Origin: Hanleya hanleyi
Taxonomy: Eukaryota > Mollusca > Polyplacophora > Lepidopleurida > Hanleyidae
NCBI GenBank assembly: GCA_036873755.1
Contig: JAVTVY010025014.1
Coordinates: forward strand, 38,655 to 102,654
Length of the DNA: 64,000 nucleotides
Direction of reading: 5' to 3'
The position numbers were made by a program, and so were the translations under genes. Shown piece after piece: positions 58,513 to 64,000 of this stretch (positions within the stretch are counted from its first letter, which is position 1; the number at the start of each line of letters is the position of its first letter). The notes beneath the pieces are model-generated. The model searched no databases. It was given only the letters and a program-made list of their open reading frames with translations, and had not been told where the DNA came from.

Positions 58513-61500
58513 AATCGTCCGATGTAGGGACTGATGACTCCAACTTGTAGCCAATGAAACACTCTCTCACTATACCTATTTATAAGTTCGTAGTGTTTAT
58601 ATTATTGTCTCTGGCGATCTAGACCGCTATTCAGATAGGACAGACCGCTATTCAGAACGACATGTAAACGGTCACTCATAGTAGCGCCCCCTGGCGACCG
58701 ATGTTGGAACTGAAGACTCCAACTTGTAACCAATGAAATACTCTCTCGCTATACCTCTTTATAACTTCGACTTGTATATATTATTTTCTCTGGCGATCTA
58801 GACCGCTATTCAGATATGCCAGACCGCTATACAGATCGGCATGTAAACGGTCATTCGTAGTAGCGCCCCCTATCGTCCGATGTAGAGACTGATGACTCCA
58901 ACTTGTAGCCAATGAAATACTCTCTCATTATACCTATTTATAAGTTTGAAGTGTTTTTATTATTGTCTCTGGCGATCTATACCGCTATTCAGATAGGACA
59001 GACCGATATTCAGACCGGCATGTAAACGATCATTCGTAGTAGCGCCCCTTAGCGACCGATGTAGGATCTGATGACTCCAACGTGTAGCCAAGGAAATGCT
59101 CTCTCGTTCTACCTGTTTATAAGTTGAAGTTTATATATTATTGTCTCTGGCAATCTAGACCGCTATTCAGATATGCCAGACCGCTATTCAGACCGGCATG
59201 TAAACGGTCTTTCGTAGTAGCGCCCCCTATCGTCCGATGTAGGGACTGATGACTCCAACTAGTAGCCAATGAAATACTCTCTCATCATACCCATTTATAA
59301 GTTCGAAGTGTTTATACTATTGTCTCTGGCGATCTAGACCGCTATTCAGATAGGAAAGACCGCTATTCAGAACGACATTTATTAGGTCACTCATAGTAGC
59401 GCCCTCTGGCAACCGATGTTGGAACGGAAGACTCCACCTTGTAGCCAATGAAATACTCTCTCGTTCTACCTATTTATAACTTCGACGTGTATATATTATT
59501 GTCTCTGGCGATCTAGACCGCTATTCAGATATGCCACACCGCTATTCAGATCGGCATGTAAACGGTCATTCGTAGTAGCGCCCCCTATCGTCCGACGTAG
59601 GGACTGATTACTCCAACTTGTAGTCAATGAAATACTCTCTCGTTCTACCTATTTATAAGTTCGAAGTGTATATATTATTGTCTCTGGCGATTTAGACCGC
59701 TATTCAGCTATGCCAGACCTCTATTCAGAACGGCATGTAAACGGTCGTTCGTAGTAGCGCCCCCTAGCGGCCGATGTAGGGATTGATGACTCCAACTTGT
59801 AGCCCATGAACTACTCTCTCGTTATACCTATTTATCAGTTCGAAGTGTTTATATTATTGTCTTTGGCGATCTAGACCGCTATTCAGATAGGACAGACCGC
59901 TATTCAGAACGACATGTAAACGGTCACTCATAGTAGCGCCCCCTGGAGACCGATGTTGGAACTGAAGACTTCAACTTGTAGCCAATGAAATACTCTCTCA
60001 CTATACCTATTTATAAGTTCGAAGTGTATATATTATTGTCTCTGGCGATCTAGACCGCTATTCAGATATGGCAGACCGCTATTCAGACCGGCATGTAAAC
60101 GGGCATTCGTTGTAGCGCCTCCTATCGTCCAATGTAAGGACTGATGTCTCCAACTTGTAGCCAATGAAATACTCTCTCATTATACCTATTCATAAGTTCG
60201 AAGTGTTTACATTATTGTCTCTGGCGATCTAGACCGCTATTCAGATCGGACAGACCGCTATTCAGAACGACATGTAAACGGTCACTCATAGTAGCGCCCC
60301 CTATCGTCCAATGTAAGGACTGATGACTCCAACTTGTAGCCAATTAAATATTCTCTCGTTATACCTATTTATAAGTTCGAAGTGTATATATTATTGTCTC
60401 TGGCGATCTAGACCGCTATTCGGATAGGACAGACCGCTATTCAGACCGGCATGTAAACGATCATTCGTAGTAGCGCCCCCTAGCGGCCGATGTAGGGTCT
60501 GATGATTCCAACTTGTAGCACATGAAATACTCTCCCGTTCTACCTATTTATAAGTTCGAAGTGTTTGTATTATTGTCTCTGGCGATCTAGACCGCTATTC
60601 AGATAGGAAAGACCGCTATTCAGAACGACATGTAAACGGTCACTCATAGTAGCGCCCTCTGGCGACCGATGTTGGAACTGAAGACTCCAACTTGTAGCCA
60701 ATGAAACACTCTCTCACTATACCTATTTAAAAGCTCGAAGTGTATATATTATTGTCTCTGGCGATCTAGACCGCTATTCAGATATGCCAGACCGCTATTC
60801 AGCCCGGCATGTAAACGGTCTTTCGTAGTAGCGCCCCCTGTCGTCAGATGTGGGGACCGATGACTCCAACTAGTAGCCAATGAAATACTCTCTCATTATA
60901 CCTATTTATAAGTTCGAAGTGTTTATATTATTGTCTCTGGCGATCTAGACAGCTATTCAGATAGGAAAGACCGCTATTCAGCACGACATGTAAACGGTCA
61001 CTCATAGTAGCGCCCTCTGGCGACCGATGTTGGAACTGAAGACTCCACCTTGTAGCCAATGAAATACTCTCTCGTTCTACCTATTTATAAGTTCGAAGTG
61101 TATATATTATTGTCTCTGGCGATCTAGACCGCTATTCAGATATGCCAGAACACTACTGCATGTAAACGGTCATTCGTAGTAGCGCCCCCTAGCCGCCGAT
61201 GTAGGGACTGATGACTCCAACTTGTAGCCCATGAAATTCTCTCTTGTTATACCTATTTATCAGTTCGAAGTGTATACATTATTGTCTCAGGCGATCTAGA
61301 CCGCTATTCAGATATGCCAGACCGCTATTCAGACCGGCATGTAAACGGTCATTCGTAGTAGCGCCCCCTATCGTCCGATATAGGGACTGATGACTCCAAC
61401 TTGTAGCCAATGAAATACTCTCTCATTATGCCTATTAATAAGCTCGAAGTGTATATATTATTGTCTCTGGCGATCTAGATCGCTATTCAGATATGCCAGA

Positions 61501-64000
61501 CCGCTATTCAGACCGGCATGTAAAGGGTCATTCGTAGTAGCGCCCCCTATTGTCCGATGTAGGGACTGATGACTCCAACTTGTATCCACTGAAATACTCT
61601 CTCATTATACCTATTTATAAGTTCGTAGTGTTTATATTATTGTCTCTGGCGATCTAGACCGCTATTGAGATAGGACAGACCGCTATTCAGAACGACATGT
61701 AAACGGTCACTCATATTAGCGCCCCCTGGCGACCGATGTTGGAACTGAAGACTCCAACTTGTAACCAATGAAATACTCTCTCGATATACCTATTTATAAC
61801 TTCGACGTGTATATATTATTGTCTCTGGCGATCTAGACAGCTATTCAGATAGGAAAGACCGCTATTCAGAACGACATGTAAACGGTCACTCATAGTAGCG
61901 CCCTCTGGCGACCGATGTTGGAACTGAAGACTCCACCTTGTAGCCAATGAAATACTCTCTCGTTCTACCTATTTATAAGTTCGAAGTGTATATATTATTG
62001 TCTCTGGCGATCTAGACCGCTATTCAGATATGCCAGAACACTACTGCATGTAAACGGTCATTCGTAGTAGCGCCCCCTAGCCGCCGATGTAGGGACTGAT
62101 GACTCCAACTTGTAGCCCATGAAATTCTCTCTTGTTATACCTATTTATCAGTTCGAAGTGTATACATTATTGTCTCAGGCGATCTAGACCGCTATTCAGA
62201 TATGCCAGACCGCTATTCAGACCGGCATGTAAACGGTCATTCGTAGTAGCGCCCCCTATCGTCCGATATAGGGACTGATGACTCCAACTTGTAGCCAATG
62301 AAATGCTCTCTCATTATGCCTATTAATAAGCTCGAAGTGTATATATTATTGTCTCTGGCGATCTAGATCGCTATTCAGATATGCCAGACCGCTATTCAGA
62401 CCGGCATGTAAAGGGTCATTCGTAGTAGCGCCCCCTATTGTCCGATGTAGGGACTGATGACTCCAACTTGTATCCACTGAAATACTCTCTCATTATACCT
62501 ATTTATAAGTTCGTAGTGTTTATATTATTGTCTCTGGCGATCTAGACCGCTATTGAGATAGGACAGACCGCTATTCAGAACGACATGTAAACGGTCACTC
62601 ATATTAGCGCCCCCTGGCGACCGATGTTGGAACTGAAGACTCCAACTTGTAACCTATGAAATACTCTCTCGATATACCTATTTATAACTTCGACGTGTAT
62701 ATATTATTGTCTCTGGCGATCTAGACCGCTATTCAGATATGCCAGGCCGCTATTCAGATCGGCATGTACACGGTCATTCGTAGTAGCGCCCCTATCGTCC
62801 GACGTAGGGACTGATGACTCCAACTTGTAGCCATAAAATACTCTCTCATTAAACCTATTTTTAAGTTTGAAGTGTTTATATTATTGTCTCTGGCGATCTA
62901 GACCGCTATTCAGATAGGACAGACCGATATTCAGGCCGGCATGTAAACGATCATTCGTAGTAGCGCCCCCTAGCGACCGATGTAGGATCTGATGACTCCA
63001 ACTTGTAGCCCATGAAATACTCTCTCGTTCTACCCATTTATAAGTTCGAAGTTTATATATTATTGTCTCTGGCGATCTAGACCGCTATTCAGATATGCCA
63101 GACCGCTATTCAGACAGGCATGTAAACGGTCTTTCGTAGTAGCGCCCCCTACCGTCAGATGTAGGGACTGATGACTCCAACTAGTAGCCAATGAAATACT
63201 CTCTCATTATGCCTATTTATAAGTTCGAAGTGTTTATATTATTGTCTCTGGCGATCTAGACCGCTATTCAGATAGGAAAGACCGCTATTCAGAACGACAT
63301 GTAAACGGGGTCACCATAGTAGGAGTTTCCGGTGCAGACCGATGCTGGAACCGATGACCCAACTTGCAGCCACGAAACATTTTCAGCATACAATTAAGAT
63401 TTTGATAAGTTCGAAGTGTTTATATTATTGTCTCTGGCGATCTAGACCGCTATTCAGATAGGACAGACCGCTATTCAGAACGACATGTAAACGGTCACTC
63501 ATAGTAGCGACCCCTGGCGACAGATGTTGGAACTGATGACTCCAACTTGTAGCCATTGAAATACTCCCTCATTATACCTATTTATAAGTTCGAAGTGTTT
63601 ATATTATTGTCTCTGGCGATCTAGACTGCTATTCAGATATGCCAGACCGCTATTCAGACCGGCATGTAAACGGTCATTCGTTGTAGCGCCCCCTATCGTC
63701 CGATGTAGGGACTGATGACTCCAACTTGTAGGCAATGAAATACTCTCTCATTATGCCTATTTATAAGTTCGAAGTATTTATATTATTGTCTCTGTCGATC
63801 TAGACCGCTATTCAGATAGGACAGACCGCTATTCAGAACGACATGAAAACGGTCACTCATAGTAGCGCCTCCTGGCGACCGATGTTGGAACTGATGACTC
63901 CAACCTGTAGCCAATGAAATACTCTCTCGTTATACCTATTTATAAGTTCGAAGAGTATATATTATTGTCTCTGGGGATCTAGACCGCTATTCAGATATGC
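58513..64000 (-). repeat. Satellite A, inverted array (runs off the window)
   Basis: The same monomer as at 36.4-43.9 kb, now on the minus strand, about 30 copies at a 179-bp step (for example gactccaacttgta at 58533, 58712 and 58893). Conserved words here are tagcgccccct, gactccaacttgtagcc, ctctctcattatacc, attattgtctctggcgatc and agaccgctattcag. An 888-bp segment of five monomers is tandemly duplicated (about 60950-61836 and 61836-62720), recognised by shared rare variants. One monomer at 63300-63400 is strongly diverged. The array continues at the window edge. Confidence 0.97.
58682..58694 (-). promoter_or_regulatory. Example of a CTCF-like core in the inverted array
   Basis: tagcgccccctgg is the inverse of ccagggggcgcta. 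It occurs in about half the monomers; the others have tagcgccccctat or tagcgccccctag. All are on the minus strand, facing those of the 36-44 kb array. Confidence 0.35.

Noticed and set aside
58513..64000. Possible hammerhead ribozyme: ctgatga followed by gaaa in each inverted satellite A monomer
   Set aside because: The intervening bases cannot form stem II, and about half of the monomers read ctgaaga, which breaks the catalytic core.

Overview
This window looks like intergenic, repeat-rich DNA of an invertebrate animal, most likely a marine lophotrochozoan or similar; I cannot name the species. The case for a eukaryote is the complete absence of bacterial-style gene packing, the kilobase-scale satellites and minisatellites, a tRNA-derived SINE with A and B boxes, and decayed retroelements of animal-typical classes (Naiad and canonical Penelope-like elements, a DIRS-type element, a non-LTR LINE). 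I see no convincing host protein-coding gene. Nearly every recognisable protein segment belongs to a mobile or virus-like element and carries stops or frameshifts.

Layout. 1-12.8 kb: mostly unassigned DNA with small tandem arrays (44-bp units and a GA tract at 5.34-5.58 kb; 22-bp CRE-like units at 6.07-6.52 kb split by a LINE-like tail; 33-bp units at 9.36-9.49 kb; degenerate 20-bp units at 9.59-9.92 kb). 12.82-14.43 kb: a 1.6-kb decamer array. 17.1-19.8 kb: minus-strand nest of a canonical Penelope-like element (PLE) interrupted by a SINE composite with perfect 13-bp target-site duplications and cut off by a 5'-truncated Naiad 3' end. 23.3-26.8 kb: a nearly full-length plus-strand Naiad PLE, with GIY-YIG endonuclease N-terminal to the reverse transcriptase. 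It is followed directly by a minus-strand LINE RT fragment to 27.3 kb. 28.67-30.1 kb: about 43 copies of a 33-bp minisatellite. 30.5-36.2 kb: inverted and tandem 3' ends of a second Naiad subfamily around unassigned DNA.

36.4-43.9 kb is a large satellite (A) of 179/200-bp monomers on the plus strand, and the same satellite recurs in the opposite orientation at 58.5-64 kb, running off the window. Each monomer carries a word identical or nearly identical to the core of the vertebrate CTCF consensus, so the two arrays hold convergent sites. Between the arms lie short segmental duplications, a decayed DIRS element (45.9-48.4 kb), a small cluster of virus-like or transposon-like genes (a P-loop ATPase and two related downstream proteins, 49.25-51.28 kb), and satellite B (51.28-58.5 kb), built of about 350-bp dimers whose first unit starts at the stop codon of the last gene.

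How parts act together: in Naiad, the endonuclease would nick the target and the RT would copy element RNA into it; here both domains keep recognisable catalytic motifs but are split by two frameshifts and an amber codon. DIRS encodes RT-RNase H plus a tyrosine recombinase, all broken. The ATPase cluster resembles a packaging-type ATPase with accessory proteins; its function is inferred, and it too is broken.
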